NCBI GenBank assembly: GCA_027307335.1
Contig: DAHUXD010000001.1
Location: 1-50,112, forward strand
Source of the DNA: Acidobacteriota bacterium
GTDB lineage: Bacteria; Acidobacteriota; Thermoanaerobaculia; UBA5066; Gp7-AA6
Direction of reading: 5' to 3'
Length of the DNA stretch: 50,112 bases
Both the position numbers and the translations under genes were made by a program. Shown here piece after piece: positions 49,660 through 50,112 of this stretch (positions are counted from its first letter, which is position 1; the number at the start of each line of letters is the position of its first letter). Under the pieces are notes generated by a model. That model had not been told where the DNA came from. It saw nothing but the letters and a program-made list of their open reading frames with translations, and searched no databases.

Positions 49660-50112
49660 TTGCGCCGCGATCCCGGCGGCAAGAGCCGCCAGCATCCGGA
49701 GCGCGCCGCGGAAGCCAGCGTCGGGCGTGATCTCGATGCGCGAAATGCCCCGTCCGGCGAGCGCCGCTCGCGTGGAGGCTCCGAGCGCCGCCGCGGGCGT
49801 TTCGCGCAGCCGGGCGCGCTCGGCCTCGCCGAGGCCGTCCCAGAGCCACCGGACGGCGGCCGGCGAGGTCGCGGCGAACGCGGCGAACGGCCGTTCGAGG
49901 ATCTCGCGCGCGAGCGCGGGGTCGAAGGGCACCGGGACCTTGCGGTACACGACGCGCCGCTCGACGCGCGCGCCCCGCCGCGCGAGCTCCCGCTCGAACG
50001 ATGCCTCCGCGTCCTCCCCGCAAGGCCACAGCACTCGCGTCCCGGCCATCGCGGCGGGCAACGCTGCGAGCAGCGCCGCCGCGGAGCCGCGGCCGACGAC
50101 CTCGGGTTCGCG
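49657..50112 (-). CDS. hemD: Uroporphyrinogen-III synthase, N-terminal part beyond the right edge
   Basis: HemD closes hydroxymethylbilane to uroporphyrinogen III. About 151 C-terminal codons are present and the frame stays open to the edge. Visible family features are LWPCGEDAEASFERELARRGARVERRVVYRKVP (the inter-domain stretch) and FAAFAATSPAAVRWLWDGL. The family is very divergent, so the name rests on this pattern plus the hemB and hemL neighbours. A TTG at 50061 is only an internal possibility; homology continues upstream of it. Confidence 0.82.
   Translation of the reverse strand, partial: REPEVVGRGSAAALLAALPAAMAGTRVLWPCGEDAEASFERELARRGARVERRVVYRKVPVPFDPALAREILERPFAAFAATSPAAVRWLWDGLGEAERARLRETPAAALGASTRAALAGRGISRIEITPDAGFRGALRMLAALAAGIAAQ

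Noticed and set aside
1-50112. CRISPR array, IS element, prophage or toxin-antitoxin system
   Set aside because: No regularly spaced repeats with spacers, transposase or integrase motifs, or paired small toxin-like genes were seen.

Overview
The window is about 70% GC, densely coded bacterial chromosome with almost no accessory DNA. It carries no transposase, integrase, phage gene, CRISPR array or toxin-antitoxin pair that I can recognise. The gene set is that of a diderm: a LolB-like lipoprotein, several lipobox proteins, class A PBP, MurJ and NagZ. It also has SpoVG, tandem-motif MshEN proteins and a DUF4388-like protein. This mix, with the GC content and TANNNT -10 boxes next to start codons, suggests an Acidobacteriota-type genome, perhaps Thermoanaerobaculia. 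The phylum is an inference and was not tested.

Layout: 1-3244 (minus) holds uvrC translationally coupled to an edge-truncated DUF4388-like membrane protein. 3300-3850 (plus) holds a zinc-ribbon membrane protein coupled to a small exported protein. uvrB and a class A PBP diverge from a 35-bp promoter region at about 5940. A long minus-strand translation and envelope cluster runs from 17066 down to 8414: TPR protein, lolB-like, ispE, spoVG, tRNA-Gln(UUG), prs, rplY, pth, rpsF, rpsR, DUF2232, rplI. It combines the known lolB-ispE-prs and ctc-pth neighbourhoods with the rpsF-rpsR-rplI group. From 17284 (plus) come two paralogous MshEN/GAF-like proteins that flank an HU gene, then an M50 protease. 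Next are dtd and murJ (minus), ssb (plus), mutS-nagZ (minus), and a plus run of tsaB, rimI, DUF465, psd and pssA (t6A modification, acetylation, phosphatidylethanolamine synthesis).

From 38885 down to 30240 (minus) hutH-hutU is followed by a very large NtrY-like sensor kinase and a DUF3142-like lipoprotein. purA and a small Cys-containing protein (plus) come next, then a minus run of POT transporter, TPR protein, acyltransferase and GT-C glycosyltransferase, a CPA2/Kef antiporter (plus), and hemD-hemB-hemL (minus, hemD cut by the right edge).

The most interesting signals are in gene starts and regulation. First, a TANNNT-like hexamer lies 6-11 nt before the start codon of about a dozen genes, as expected for leaderless transcripts. 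Second, three genes (pth, psd and a TPR gene) appear to start at CTG. Third, stop/start overlaps of the form NTGA occur with all four first bases. Fourth, the prs-rplY gap contains a 66-bp-period array of paired hairpins. The candidate uncharacterised module is the MshEN/GAF-like pair around HU. I found no clear novel multi-gene system.
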